NCBI GenBank assembly: GCA_013397935.1
Contig: VZRN01001778.1
Location: 619,581 to 683,580 of the forward strand
Direction: 5' to 3'
DNA length: 64,000 nt
From: Dasyornis broadbenti
Lineage: Eukaryota; Chordata; Aves; Passeriformes; Dasyornithidae
Shown: piece by piece, positions 37,341 through 50,500 of the stretch
Layout: the number at the start of each line of letters is the position of its first letter
Position numbering within the stretch: the first letter of the stretch is position 1
Program-made: the position numbers and the translations under genes
Notes under the pieces: generated by a model
The model's input: the letters and a program-made list of their open reading frames with translations, nothing else
What the model was told of the DNA's origin: nothing
Databases searched by the model: none

Positions 37341-40300
37341 GTTTTAAGAAATGCTTCCTCTTAGATTAATATTTTTGGAAGAAATATATAAGATTAAGGG
37401 AAGATGGAGTAAAGAGTTCCCGCATGGCTGTGACAGGATAATTTAGGTTTCTTTCCCCAAAATTATTTCTATTAGGGATTTGGTAAAATATTAGTTGTGG
37501 ACTCTGAGTCCTTGAGTCCTAGAATACAATCTCCGTCTCACTTTATTCGTGTCCTTCCAAATGTCCTTACTTTCACATGGGAGATCATAACTGGAAGAAG
37601 AAAGGAAGCAAGGTATCTTCTCCTCTCCTCAAACATTGTGTTTTAGCATTGAGAAGAAATATTTTATCAGTAAATGCTAAATTTTCCTGAGAAGTAAATT
37701 AACTTACAAAATCTTTTTGACTGCCTGCATAGGTATGTTTGTCTTTGTATGAATTGTTATTCCTGTTTGCCTGTCTTCCTGTGAAGTTCTTCTTTAATTA
37801 ATGGTTATTGAATGTTTTGAAAAGCTTTTAAAATTATATGTATATATATGTTAATTTTTCTAAAAACCTTCCTGATCAGCAAACTTCTACCAGACATCCC
37901 ACAGAAAACTACCTCAAATCTTTTATATGACATTGTTTCACACCAGGCTATGGAGACAGAATAAGACCTAAGAGCTTTTCAAGGCTAATAACAGCTTAAG
38001 GTTTCTGAATTAATTCCCTGCTTTTTCCATTGGTGTTGTGCTCTGCTGAAATGGCACTGGAATGACAGGTTTTAAATTGTTTCTTTCCAGGATGTGATTT
38101 ATGAACAGTCAGATTATTTCATCAGAATCAGGTAACTGGTGAGATGCACTCACAAGAACATAGACATACCCTCTGCAGTCTCAGAAGTGGTGACATCTGT
38201 CCTTCAGCTCAGATGTTTCAAATTGCACTGCAGTTTTGACTGCCTTACAAATGAATAACAATATGACTGGATGTGCATTTAAAGCTCATGTCCAGGGAAG
38301 GGTGGTTGGGAACAACTACTCCTTAATCATTCTCCACACAGACATGCACAGTCCGGGTCCTTTCCCTTGCCTGTCTGAGCAGCACTGGCTGCTCCGTGTG
38401 TTGGCTGTGCAAGCTCACTTGTCGCCAGCTGGAGCCATGACAGCACTGACGGTGCTGTTCTCTGGGAGACAGGGTAACAGACACCAATTACTGATCTTTT
38501 TCTTTGTTTATTGTAAACAAAGATCCCAAAGGTTCCAAAACAGTCTCCCTCTTTGGACCAAGCATCTTCCTCCCATTTCTGTGCTTGTTTCCCCTCCTGG
38601 CTCTCTTCAGTGTCATCCCATCTGCTCTTTCCCCTTCTGTTGGAGAGCCTGGTGCTTCTAAAGGTGCATCCTGAGCTTTGCTGTTCCTGAAGAATTTCCT
38701 GCTGCCACCAGTGCTGCTTCTTGTATTTTGAAGTTCCAAATTTCTTTTTTCTTTAGCCAAACTGGTGAATTTGTGACAAAACAAAGTCATTACTGGGGTT
38801 TGCACATTGATTTTGTCAAGGAACAAGGCAACGTGCCAAGAGATCTCCTACATACAAACACACTGCTCTGATGGGGAGGGAGGTGGAGTAGCTCCAGAAC
38901 AGTTTGGCGAAACAGGTTGCTTCATTCTTTTGTATCACCTTCACCACTTTTTGTTATGCCTTTCTATTTAGACAAGTTAGAAAATGATGTCCTAGGCAAA
39001 CTAGAAAAACACATTCAAAAGTGTGTTGTTTAAGCACTGCTCTACAGAGTGGGAGACCCATGTTTAATGACTCACGCATTCAATCTAAATCAGGATATGA
39101 AAAACAGATTTTTTACTCAATACATATTTAATTTATAAAATAATTTAAACAGCTGTTAAAGTCAGGTTTGCAAGTAAGTGAGAGCTGTACAAAAGCAACA
39201 TCCTATCAGTGAGGGATGTTACCATGATTTCTGATGAGGCTGCTGCACTTTTCTTGTGCAAGGCAGTTTTCAAAGTTTAATTTGGTGTAGAGGAAAAGCA
39301 CATGCAGTAATCTCACCAACCTTCCTGAAACTGAGTACTTGTTTTCTGGCCAGCACTAATTGTTATGCTGCTCACATATTCTGAAGAGAAATACCCATAA
39401 GGCTCCCATCCCACTGAGGCAGCCAAGGAAACAAAGTTGATACAGAAGCAGGCTCTCTTGACTGCAGGAGTTTGTAAATAGCACAATTACTCCTTAAAGA
39501 ACTATACAGGGTAGGTATGCCACTTGGAAAGGATTCATGTGATGGGTCAAAGGTCAAAACCCAAGAAACTTGACAAAGATCCTTACTAGTTAACAACTAT
39601 GTAAAATATGCTTTTGTATACACGTGTATAAATATTTGTCTGGGATTTGATGCTGTAGTTTACAAGACTACTGGTTATGCTTACAGTCCCTAACTACTTT
39701 TCAAGTGATATATGTCAAGTGATATACGCCATGTAACCCCCTGCTAATGTGCAGTTGTGACAGAAAGTTCTGGGTGAAAGCCCAGAGCATACATTCTGAG
39801 TTGTGGAAATACTAGCTCTGGGTTTTCTGGTACCTTTCATCAAAGCAAAGGGATAAGTAAGAATGAAGCTCAACACAGGCCAGCATGTCCTACAGTTGGA
39901 ATTTGGTATCAGAGGATTAAAATTTCCATGGGATACTTATTTCTACTCATTTTCTTCTTCGCTTGCTGCTCTTCAGACTGGCATAAAGTGACCTAGGATC
40001 TTTTCCGCACCTATGACTTGATACAGTGTAACATAGGGAATGCCTGTCATTTCTTTAGCACACTTGACTCTACCTGCTGCAAACGGAAAAAAAAAAAAAA
40101 AAATTAATCTTCCTGCAGTTTGGTAATCCAGCATTTGCCACATTCTTGACTTATAATTGTGGTTTCTGTCTGCAATACTCAGATTCCTTGTTGATTATTT
40201 ATCCAAGCCTGATGCCAGACCGTATCAGGTGTAATCACTGAGGGAAGCCCAGAAAAATGCAGTTACTGGGTTAAAAATTATTTCTTTGTTAAGTATTGTA

Positions 40301-42998
40301 ACTAAGGGCATAACTCAAGATACTCCAGACATACTGGAGAAACTATGGAGTATCATGTCTGTCCGCACTTAGGGAACTTACCACACTTACTGCTTCCACA
40401 GCCCACAGGTATTCCCAGTCAAATGGTCGCAAGGAAGAAACTACTTATTTACTGCATTGCCTGCTGCTGAAAGGAAATGTATACTGTAATTTCCGCCTTT
40501 GTTTTCCTCTTATAGAATTTCCAACAACATCATTTTCTGCTCACATATTCTGCTAAAATTACAGAGTATCTCATCTGAACTGAGATCAGGTTCACCTTTG
40601 CTGTGGCTGCAGAGAAAGGGAGAAGGTAGGAGGAGCAGGGGGGCTGCCAGGCAGCAGAAACACTCTGGCACGGTGTGAGGGGACATACGTGCCACACTCC
40701 CAGGCTCCAGTTTCCTGCACCAGTCTCCCTGCCAGCCTGTACTGGAACTGAGCTGCTGCCATAAGGGAATGAGGATCTCTGAGCTAGCCTTCATAATTTT
40801 CAGGAAACTACGAAATCAGATGTCTGCAGATTATAAACAAAATTTGACAGTTTATATTCTTTGCCTCTTACATAAAACGGCAAGTAAATTTAGACTGGGC
40901 AGAAGCTGGAATTAGGAAAAACCTGAAAATAAAAAAAAACTTGTGAAGTGTTTGAGCCACCCTGACATTTGGCTAAATTAAGATACTGTGCCTCTCCATA
41001 CTGAGCTATTTTAAACCAAACTTCTTGGCTCTGCTAAAAGCACTCTTCTTCCACTTCACAGTATTGTTGAAGCAAAATACATCAGAATTATTTCTAGGTA
41101 ATTCAGTTGAGAAGATACTATCAAAAGAGTTACCTTTCATGGAACAATAAATATTGTTCAAATTCTTGAGGTTTCAGGTCACATTTCACTCCATTTAAGA
41201 TTGTTGATTGAAAACATAGTCATGCCAGCTGAATATCACATCAAGACCAATACGACAAAAATAAACACCAGCAGTATAAAAAGGGCAGAGAGGTGATCGT
41301 TCTTTCTTTATTCTCATAACTTCTTACTCCAGAGCACTCAAGAGTTTGCATTTAAAAATAGGCAGAGCAGGTGTGAGCAGATATGTATGTGCGCATACAC
41401 ATACACGCTGGAAAAAGGAACTACTCTGAATTAGAGTTCAGCTTTTGTCAGACAATGACTGAAACACATGCAGCAGAAAAAAAAGTAGGTTAATAGGAGG
41501 GTATATTTACTTCTATATAGGAATGAAGAATGTGAGATAACTGAGCTCTTAAGTGGTCCACAAAATGGGCACAGCAGGAAATACTGCTTTAGTCTCAGTA
41601 GCTTCCACAGGTCAGTCTGCAGAAATACAGAACATCTTGTAATGCTCCCATACATGATGTTTTCATGTATATTTGCCATAAGTAGTTGGATATTAAAAGA
41701 TCTACACAGGATTTTGGCATCCAACTAGACTCAAAAATTTTAAGTGATATACATATTGTTTTCATCTGAAACATTTTCTCCCTCAAATTCACATCTGGAG
41801 ACAGCTGTTTTTGGAGTACTGCTAGTACAAATATGAATGATTGAAACATTTTGAATCTATATTTGTGAACTTTCCCAGGCTTGCACGAGTTCATGGAGAA
41901 GGGCAGATGCCTTTTGAGCAATACGATTTTTCCACATTTGGCACAGCTCTTACATGAGACATTGCTAATCAGAGCATTTCCTGAGTGTTCTAGACATAGC
42001 ACAGACTCACCTGGCTGATTGTCACCACTTAAGTGTGACACATATCTGTACATAGTACTATTCACATCCTCATAGATGTAGAAATAAAAAGGACATGTTC
42101 ATGTCTCTCTCTCCCTCTGGTAGTAACAAGCGACCTTATTGTTTCTTGCTTTGCTGACACTTCTGCCCCTCAGCTTGCAAGATGCCAGTCACCCTGTTCT
42201 TTTGCACAGATTAAAACCATTATGTTAAACTCAGAACAAATGATTCCCACTCAGTTTGAAATTTGCTGCCTCTAAGACCTCAGGAAACCTATGCATCTAG
42301 AACTTTGCCTTGTTGCTTTTTAAAAACTAGATATATTAGTTGGTTATTAAAAATCTTTAGAGATATTCCCGAGTTTTTAAAGCAAGTTTGAGACACTTCA
42401 TTGAACAAGTATTAGAAAAGAAATTGCTGTCTTTGCTACTGAGTTGCAGAAATGGGAAAAGAAAACACTGCAAGAGGTTCCGAGTTATTCTTGATATAAG
42501 GTTATGCAGTAAAGAAGCTCAGTTGTTTGAATTGTAGCTATCCTGCTTCGTTGTTTAGGGGTTTTTTTCAAAACAGAATATTTAGTACTTTCTCCCGTGT
42601 GTTTGGTACCATAAGTAACTGCCAGCACTGACTGCGCTGCTGGAGTTGATTACATGCAGAGGCTGGAAAGCTTTCACAAGCGGGAAAGCAAAAATTGGCC
42701 AGCTAGGGTGCTTGGCTTGTGGACGGAAGTTGTCTTAGAGGCACACGAGTGGTTAATGGTATTAAGCTGTTCTCTGGATCTCACACACACTGTCACATAC
42801 AGGTCAGTAGGTAGGACACACTAGCCCTGATGATGGCTTGGACACCTGGGAGCCTCATACACACTATCTCTACAGCCCAAATATATCATGATGTGATCTG
42901 CTGTGGGCAAATAGAAGATTCAGCAAAATTGCTTGGCTTTAGCTATCTGAGTTGTGACTGTGTTACAGAGGCCTTTCTTACTACTCTGGTGGTGCTGT

Positions 42999-43026
42999 AA
43001 ACAATAAAACAATAAAACAATAAAAA
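42999..43026. repeat. Short (ACAATAAA)n tandem repeat
   Basis: Three near-identical eight-base units of the ACAATAAA type stand in an AT-rich context downstream of BST1. Confidence 0.8.
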
Positions 43027-44170
43027 ATGATGTTGAAGGAACTAAACAAAGGACTAAAGTTACAGCACAGATAGGGAACAATTTTGAGGCATAATATAGC
43101 ACAGATTTTCAAAGGCCTGCAACTTCTGATTTCAGTCCTTTTGCACTTTCGTGCAAAGTACGTTTTTTGTCTGAAAAAGATAGAAAAATCCTTCAAGCTG
43201 GAGCCTAAACCCAGCCGTGACCTAAGAAAGCCTAAATATGTGTGTAATATAAAGAGATTTGCACTAAAACCAAATTAAAGATTATTAGAGGCAGGGAAGC
43301 AAGACAAATAAGCAACAACAGCATATTTTAGGTATTTTATCTTTCAAACATATAACACGATACAGTTGTATCAGGGACTGAAAGGATGTAAATCTACTAT
43401 GAAGTCCTAAATCTGAGATAACAGGAACATCTTCTCCCAGTTTCCTGGCAACCAGGTAATACAAACACAAATAAATAATAAAGAAACTAACACAGGATGT
43501 GCAAAAAGAAATCTAATAAAGTTACTCTCTGGTAGAAAGACTATTTTCTTTTGAAGATTTATGTGTCATCTTGGTAGCTGGATGTCTTGGTGGTTTAGAG
43601 GAACACTGGAATTCACAAAAGTAATTCAAGAAACCTTCAGGATGGCATCTGCTCTCTCCTCAGTGAACCTGCTGAGTTCACTGCGAGCAGGTCAATGTCT
43701 GACTTGGCAGGTTCTTGTCTGAATTTGATATACCATAAATCACAATGTGGTGGAACTTTCTAGACCTAGTATTTCTGACTGCTATCCAGTAGCCAGGAAA
43801 TAGCCAGCTCAGGAACATCTGTGCAGATGATGAAGCAATTGATATGATGTGGTAAAATACTGCATGCAAGTATGCAGCCAGAATCTTGCTGTACTCTAGT
43901 TTATAAGTTTGGCCCAAGTACCGGACCACTTATAAAAATGAGTTTACTTTTCCACTGTCTTACCTATTGCATCTTGTACCAAGTGAGTAATCTAATATCT
44001 CTCCTACTTGAATTCATGTTTTGCCTTCCAAAACATGATAATCACTCACTTAGTTTCTAAGGTCAAGTGCTAGGATGGTTTAACAAACAAGTAATCTCTG
44101 TGGGTGATGTATGACAGGCACAGTGTCACTTTTCTTTCTGAAATGTGAGAACAGGAAGTATTATTCTCAG

Positions 44171-44176
44171 TTTAAT
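44171..44176 (-). terminator. Candidate BST1 poly(A) signal (ATTAAA)
   Basis: ATTAAA on the minus strand lies about 250 nt after the BST1 stop. I saw no AATAAA on this strand between it and the stop. The position is plausible but untested. Confidence 0.3.
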
Positions 44177-44424
44177 TCTGGAGACTAAAGATAAGGGGAA
44201 ATAGCAATGGATTTCTTCTAATCAAGAAAAGAAAATGAAAGGTGAGGCTTTCCAGCAGCAGTGGGATAATTTTTGACACTAAAAGAAGCCAGTATCTAGT
44301 ATGCAAGGTTTTGATACGCAGGTTTGCCAGTCCCAAAGTAGGCTGAAACTACAGTTAGAAATTAGCTGAAGCCAAATTTACAGCCAGCTAAGGCAAACAG
44401 AGGATATGGATTCAGTTGATTAAC

Positions 44425-44539
44425 TTAGTACACTAAAGCAAATCTGAACAAAAAGCCTGCAAAAGAAACAAACATGAGCTTGTTCCAGCTGCCTCCTCTG
44501 TCTGAAGATATAGGTCCTCTTTGTGCTGCTGGTGCAGAT
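44425..44539 (-). CDS. BST1: BST1 coding exon 9 (GPI-anchor signal) with stop
   Basis: The coding part is 115 nt. It completes Ser277 and then encodes 37 residues starting SAPAAQRGPISSDRGGS and ending in a hydrophobic tail FALVY before TAA at 44427-44425. The acceptor follows a long pyrimidine tract (gttttctcttcttcag). The start resembles human BST1 SAAAATQRKAPS, and the arrangement of small-residue site, short spacer and hydrophobic terminus fits a GPI signal. Other acceptors nearer to exon 8 gave short or non-hydrophobic tails. Confidence 0.88.
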
Positions 44540-47500
44540 CTGAAGAAGAGAAAACAAACAGGATGTTCACAGCACAGAGCTGAGTTAGGATTCTTTTAAA
44601 TATCAGGAGTTTGTTGCCAAGTGTGAAGTTTGTGGTTCAAGTGCTAAGCTAGAAGTTTCTTTATATGAGCCTGCCAACAGATTCCCTTTGGCTGTCATGA
44701 TTCTACAAAGAGAATGTCTTTGCAAAACCCTGGGAACTCTTCTTTGCACCTTTACACAAGAGCCTTTCTGTCTCTCCACATCCATTTGCTGTCTCTGGCC
44801 TTATGCTTGTGATTTTACAGTGCTCTTCTAAACAGCAGTGGTCGTGGAGGACTGTATTTTCACAGCACGTTGTACAGCAGTATCCAGATCCACTTCTAAG
44901 TCTCCCTGACACTGCAATAATGCAAGTAGTACATACCACCACTAACAGGTTGTGTCTGGCCTCCCTCCTGCTTACATTTGTAAGCCATCTATGCCATCTA
45001 GTGGGTATTTCTACTCACAAGCTTTTTCTAACATCAAGGTGTCAACAAGCCAAAGTCCAAATTTGACTCAGTAGGAACACAGTTCAAGTCTGGAGAGGAG
45101 TTAAGGGGCACTGCCACTATGCAAGAAGCCCCAAGGACATTACAGCACCTTCTAGGCCATCCTTGTGCTACCCTGACCCAGCTCTCTCCTTTGCTATGCC
45201 AGTGTAACAGGAGTTGTGGTGACATAAAAAGTCATTTGCCCAACTCTGATGTTTCTAGCCTCAGGACATTATTCTCTGGAGGCTGAGAGGGCAGCTATCA
45301 GCCTTGTAATACCAAACAGCCCTCATGAAAGGGGACGCTTCAGAGCCTGCATGCCTGTTTCACTGCTTATTATGGAAGTGTCAACACTGAGTGTACACTG
45401 AACACACAAGACTCTGCAAAAGAACCTTTTCCTAACAGATACACCTTCCAAACAGTGATACCCCTACTGATCAAACTGCCCCCATGTCAGCTAATAGACC
45501 ATCACAGAGCAGGGATCCATCCACACAGATAATCATCAAATAATTTATCTGCATCTGCTTAAGGCTCTTTCTGAAAGGGCAGCTAGTTTCAACGGAGGTG
45601 TTGTTACTTACTGCAGAGAAGTAAGTGATTTTGGGGAGAATGTAAGTATTCATTGGCTTGTAGTATTTAAATTTAAGGGAAAGGCAATGACAGTTTTGCA
45701 TTCAGATTGGGAATCTCTGTTGCGATTTAGGATAGATATAAAATGAATCAAACTTATTACAGTGCCATGCCTACAGGATTGAACAGAAAGCTCATGAAGG
45801 AAAGAAGCAAGGAAACTGAAACTCTTCCTAGGGAGGATGAGAACAGCTGAGTTGCTCAGTAGTTACCCCAAGAGAGTGTGAGACTGGTGCTTCAAATACA
45901 CCAGGGATTATGCTACTTTAAGCACCGACATGGATGGAAAGGAAGGGGCAGCTGCTCCCCTGCTTGCACACTGCAAACGCTATGTGGCAATACTGCAGAA
46001 CTGCAAGGTCATCCCGTAGCTGAAAGGAAAAACACTTTAATGGTTTCTGAGAGCCTTTTCATCCACGTATCCTCAACTGAGGAACATATCCCTGTCACAA
46101 AACTTTGAAGAAAATTATTTAAATTATTTAAAACCTGGGAGAGGAGAAAAATCTTCTGTTAAGAGCTCACAGTATTTTTAAAAGTCCTGTGAAGTGCTGT
46201 TTCCTCCAGTTTGTTAACATCATCACTATGTTCACAGCTATTATATTGCAGGGGATAACTGTATTTTCCTTTGACATGTGAACAAAAGTCTTATCATTCA
46301 GTGGCTGAACACGTAAACTCTCTTTTAATCCACTGTGCAAGTGGCATTTTATAACTAATTAAAGCCTTAACAGGAAGTCTGTTCTATGATCTACTGCCTA
46401 GAAGCAATCTGGAGCTATCAGCAGTATCTACAAAACCACTGTTTTCATAACATTTATATGCTGGTACTAGGATATAACTTGGATGTGAGAATAAATGTTG
46501 TTGCATGACAAGGTGAGTAAAAGTTTTCAGTGACCAGAAAGAACAGAGAATACTCACTTTCTCTGTAGTTGTGGACTAAAAACTGGACATATGTTACAGA
46601 AAGTGATATGCACTCCCTTTTCAGTACTGCATGAAGCACTACAGCCCCTCCCCAGAGGGAGGCAAGCTGGAGTTGCATCTCTCTGCTGCCACACCCAGGA
46701 CTTTCATAGCAGAAGTTATTATTTCAATATCAGATAGGTATTAACAAACAAAAATTTGCATGTACTTGAACAAGGAAGAAAGGAGAGTAATAAATAAAGC
46801 ATGGATTATCCATAAAAATAATATAACTAGAAAACAGTGTTTATGTATCTGTATATTCTACAAAGTTCCAAATTGCAAGGAAGTTCTCATATTCAGATGT
46901 TCAAGTAACTTATGTGTACCTATACATGCAACAGCATATAGATTAAGAAACACAGAATTGAAAACAGTCATCTTTACTGTAAATTCACTGAAATACATAC
47001 GAAATTAATTTAATCCTTATATAATAAAGACAAATATGGATAAGTAGGGAGTTTGGGAGTAATGCTTGCTAATTAAGATGTTGTGTCTTGGATGTAATCT
47101 GCATTCTTTTTAGATAACTTACTGGCCCAAGGTAATTACATTAAAATATAGAGATTAAGTTTCACACAAAATGGAAGATTAAAAGAAAACTTCCTCAAAA
47201 TTTAGAACTGAAAATTCCAGTAGTTGGAGAAAGGTCCTTTAGATTTGTTATCATTTGATCTATACTTTGATTATTTAAGAAACATTATTAATGAAAGCAA
47301 CTTCAAATTTGTAATAGATTTTGTATCAGAACAGTGATATGTACAAACTTCTTATCATCAGTGATATACAGTGTTACTGTGTGATCAGTGAGAACCCATT
47401 AATATCTAATTGTGAACAGCAGGTGCTCACAGACAGTTGTGCACAATTTATGAGAAGAAACCACTAACTCAATCCACAGTAAGCAAAAAAATTCAAGAAA

Positions 47501-50500
47501 ACTCGTGTATTGCATTTGGGTAATACATAATAGGTGGTAGAGGTGGGATCTGTTGAACTGTTGACTTCTGCATAATATTTTCGGTTGAACTTCTTTTACT
47601 TACGATGGAAGGGCACACTTAGAATCATCAGGATTATCCAGGCAGAGTAAGAACATTACAGACCTGTGAAAATATAAATTTATTTAGCATCTTTCAGGCA
47701 GACAACTGAGGAAAAAACCATTAAAAAATGAAACAAACAGTATTTTCATGTTTAAAGCTTCCCTTCATTAAATTTATTTTACAGTCTACGGGAATGACTA
47801 GAGCTGTGAAACCTACTGTGAATAACTCGTAATTTTGCAGACATCCAACAGTGTTTTTAACTGTTTAGATTTTAAATCCAAATACAAGAGGCCATCTTCT
47901 GTGTCTGACACTAAGTACAGTGGTCTGCTCAATCATACAACACAATGTAGCATTTTGTTCCATTCACAACCGAAAAATTTCAAGTTTGAAAACTGTGACA
48001 TCATCCCTCCAACATATCAGTCCCTCCTGAAGACACAACAGTAATGGCACTTCAGTATTGAAAAGTAAGAATCAAAATAGATAAGGTGTTTCTGCAAATG
48101 CACCATTTTAAGAAAGGATTTTCACTTACTTGTAATTGTCAGTGCAAGTGACATCATAACCAAGGGTTTTCAGCCTGGTTTCTAATGTCTTTACACTATT
48201 AATTCCACAGGAATCTCTGTGAGGAAGGATTTCAATATTATTGCAAGTCTTTTATTATATAATTTCTTTTCACTGAACTCGATGGAATTAGTAAAGTAAA
48301 TCGCCATTATTCTGCCTCTTCTGTATCCCATAACATCTCCTGAAGAATGGTGTACATTGCTATTTATGTTTCATTTGCTTACATTACAGTTGTTTCACAA
48401 TTTATACTTAGTTTACAGAGTCTGGAAGATTAGCTTCAGCCAGTGTAACTTCTTTAGATTCTATTAACCAATAATCCACATTTAATGTTTGACTAGACAG
48501 AAAAAGACCTAAATAATTTTGTAAAATAGTAACTCTTTTGTTTGTAATATTCTTTGGCAACTATTTATCTAGTGATAAAGTTTGCTACCTGACAGTTGCT
48601 ACCTGTCTTTACAGAATAAGTTGGTTATCATAAATGAGAATTATACTTGCTCTTAGAAGCCTGTTCTCTCTCTTGAATACTGAATAATAGAAAAATACAA
48701 AGAGAGAAAAACACCAGAAACAATCCTAAACACAGCTCCTGTTTCTACCACTGATTTTAAAATTTGTAATCCAATTAACGTAAGAAAGTTTAGTATAACA
48801 CAGAACATACTGAGACCTCTGAACTTGCATCAACATAAAATATTAAGGCCAGTGCTACTTACCTGCTGGTCAGTAAATACCCATAACTAAAGAAATCCTA
48901 TGGGGACCAACAAAATAATTGTAGAAAACAATGAACAAAACTACACAAATACTCCCATGCATCCATTAACTGAAAGATAAGTTAACCTTCACTGCTTGTC
49001 TTAACTTTTTTTTGTAATAAGAGCAACTTTTGCAAAGATCAGCTGTATGTTTTTTCCCCACACAAAGGGTATGATTTTTTGATTTAGAGAGAAAGGCTGA
49101 GAAATACTAATCTGAACTATGCTATGTAGACTCCACAGCATTGTGGTAAAATACACAACAGACTATTCTGTATGGACTGATCAGTTTTATTTTATTTGTT
49201 TATTACTTATTTGTTTGCTTTAATTAAATTAGCAGCAAAATTAGACACTTTCAAAGCCTACATCCTATTACTGGATTAATTATTGAGAGAAAAGGAGCCC
49301 CCTGTTGGTAGCTGGCTGCTTCTACAAATTTTCAAACAGTTAAGACAGGTGAAAATGAAAAGAATGCCTATGGCAAGGTGAAAGAAATATCACTCATCAG
49401 TACTTAATCTGAAATTCAGATTGACTCTTAGTAAAACTGTTCATGCTCTATCTTCATTCAGGGTCTGAGATCTACACACACATCTAACCAAGAGTTGACT
49501 CCAGTTCTAATATTAGAATTTATTTATATTTTATCAAATTCTGTTGCTTCTATACGGCCTGGGAATGTCAGATTGTGTCTTCTGTGTCCACGAAAGCATG
49601 TAAAATGCTTTAGTTTACATAGTATGCAAATATAATCAAATTGAAGATAACGTGAAATTTTAAAGACAAGTCCAAAGAGGAGTGAAATTAATTTTTTTAA
49701 CTTACTTATCTGGTCCTTCAATATCATCCACAACCCAAATGACAATTTCTGAGATATTGTCTTTCTGAAGATTTGGTATTTCATAATCTGCAAAAAAACT
49801 GATTCAAGAAAAAAAATTTAGAACTGTAAAGAACATGAAAATTAAATAGTCTTTTCCTCCTTTGCATTAACAAAGGCTCTGATCCTGCTGTAGGGTATGG
49901 GCTTGCTCAACTTTATATCTTCTGATTACAATCAGACTCAACACAGACTAGAAAAATCTGATTCACGTTCTAAATGTCCTCAAAGGTCAAAGGCATTTAA
50001 AGATTTATTGTCATATTCATCTTACAGGAAACTCAAGACAAAAAAAATTACCACCTAAAAGTGAATCAGAATGAATCAAACTTTTTAAAAAGCAAAACCA
50101 AAACAAATATCATTTGATACTTCCTCATATATCTAATCTAAGAAGATATGAAATGCAAAGGTTGTTTTTAACGTCTGTAGGTTGGGGGTTTTTTTGGTGA
50201 GATACAGGCATTTCAAAGACCCAGATTTCTAACCCGTTCAGCAAGATGTAGTATAATGATTTACAACCTTTTAGGCTTTTTTTCCCTCAGAATGCTTATA
50301 AGGGCTGCGTCCTTACTAAATGCTTGGTCCAAGTCTGGGCCTAGGTGTGTCCTCTAATTTGCTAATTTGCCTATCATGTGTCTTCTTAACGTCTATATCA
50401 GCACTACAGTGTCTCTTCGCCCTTTTAAATATCCTGAGAGCTCCACAGAGAAGAGACTGTTAGGCTGCCACTTCCTAGATGAGACCAGCAGCGTCAATGT

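Larger units (their letters stand above)
28500..44424. other. BST1-CD38 intergenic region
   Basis: About 16 kb separates the BST1 stop from the CD38 promoter. It contains CR1 pieces at 33700-33780, 36020-36430 and 36930-37340, an (A)n tract near 40087, and GT-rich sequence near 35755-35860. I looked for leftover cyclase exons of a third paralog by motif (TLEDTL, FW, LNGS, ESC) and saw none. Confidence 0.65.

Noticed and set aside
38236..38826. Overlapping long frames on both strands (141 and 112 codons)
   Set aside because: They are mutually antisense, the minus-strand one lacks an ATG, and neither shows a domain; best read as a locally GC-rich stop-poor stretch.
41595..42065. 156-codon minus-strand open frame downstream of BST1
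   Set aside because: It opens with GTG rather than ATG, has no recognisable family or exon-like boundaries, and lies in AT-rich sequence.
45700..45827. Alternative BST1 exon 9 with a good acceptor at about 45828
   Set aside because: The resulting tail is long and ends in polar residues, so it is not a GPI signal. The exon at 44425-44539 has a better pyrimidine tract and resembles the human tail.
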